From contig JAAESI010000052.1 of NCBI GenBank assembly GCA_024229515.1, positions 40,764-104,763 of the forward strand: DNA of 64,000 nt. Reading direction: 5' to 3'. Position 1 is the first letter of the stretch. Each line of letters starts with the position of its first letter. This document shows, one piece after another, positions 63,860 to 64,000 of this stretch. A program made the position numbers and the translations under genes. This DNA is from Pseudomonadota bacterium. GTDB taxonomy: Bacteria; Myxococcota_A; UBA796; UBA9615. The notes below the pieces were generated by a model. It was not told the origin of the DNA. It did not search any database and saw nothing but the letters and a program-made list of their open reading frames with translations.

Positions 63860-64000
63860 CTGTCGTGACCAGGGCCGTTGTTCCGGTTTGACGAGTCAAT
63901 CCGGGAGATGGGCGGTTGATGCCCGATGCCTCCGTGGAGGCGCTGGTGATTGTAGTAGTTGAGCCAGTCCCAGAGGCGTTCGTTTCGCTCGGCTGAGCTC
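63856..64000 (-). mobile_element. C-terminal end of an integrase-core transposase (IS3/IS481-like), cut by window edge
   Basis: The minus-strand frame ending in TAG (63858-63856) reads, before the stop, ERNERLWDWLNYYNHQRLHGG followed by IGHQPPISRID. Y-N-x-x-R-x-H-x-x-(I/L)-x-x-x-x-P is the signature at the end of rve-type transposases of IS3/IS481-like elements. The catalytic core lies outside the window. The stop sits directly on the stop of the epimerase, so no terminal inverted repeat or flanking space is visible on this side. Confidence 0.75.

Overview
The window is high-GC bacterial chromosome with densely packed genes on both strands, many GTG starts and many 1-4 nt ATGA/GTGA overlaps. 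Several traits recall Myxococcota-type deltaproteobacteria or relatives: Asp-rich lipoproteins with DDDDA/DDDDSA tracts, a MopE-type metal-binding motif, a Pkn-type kinase with a C-terminal membrane anchor, and a large hybrid histidine kinase. This assignment is inference; no rRNA or tRNA gene was seen to settle it.

Layout. 1-12.4 kb: a Rieske oxygenase, two B12-binding radical SAM enzymes, an SGNH hydrolase, a giant YfhO-like/GT39-like fusion, a DUF2141 protein and a polytopic membrane protein; between the first radical SAM gene and the fusion gene is a 19-codon proline-rich ORF with its own strong ribosome site and terminator. 12.4-18.2 kb: an operon of two SPFH proteins plus a coiled-coil membrane protein, then a hybrid histidine kinase with two kinase cores. 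18.2-23 kb: a LamG lipoprotein, a second GT39-like protein paralogous to the C-terminal half of the fusion, and a lipoprotein with three internal repeats. 23-29 kb: proteostasis genes (hslO, clpA, clpS) around a membrane/propeller protein. 29-35 kb: a COG3146 acyltransferase-like protein, arsS, a split DUF4331-like pair with Asp-rich tails, a TPR lipoprotein and a TIGR01777 epimerase. 35-44.6 kb: a 1380-residue envelope protein of unknown function, a beta-helix lipoprotein, a HAD hydrolase, a Ser/Thr kinase and a second SGNH protein. 44.5-50 kb (minus): a molybdopterin oxidoreductase, an NCS2 purine permease and a membrane retropepsin-like protease in one overlapping operon. 50-54.1 kb: a broken winged-helix regulator, ATP-type PEP carboxykinase, a DUF4846 protein and an ECF sigma factor. 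54.1-63.9 kb: an Asp-rich lipoprotein, then a compact histidine operon, hisZG(fused)-D-C-B-H-A-F-IE, followed by pdxH and an epimerase. The window ends inside a transposase gene.

How the parts fit. The his operon encodes every step from PRPP to histidine except histidinol-phosphate phosphatase. PdxH would supply the PLP used by HisC. ClpS and ClpA form an adaptor-unfoldase pair that needs a ClpP from elsewhere. The two GT39-like proteins, SGNH proteins, YfhO domain and radical SAM enzymes suggest envelope glycan or lipid modification, but no substrate can be read from the sequence.

The least explained signals are the 19-residue (X-Pro)7 peptide gene, an iterated CTCACGG/CCGTGAG word confined largely to the his operon, the Asp replacing a cluster cysteine in the molybdoenzyme, the YfhO-GT39 fusion and the triple-repeat lipoprotein.
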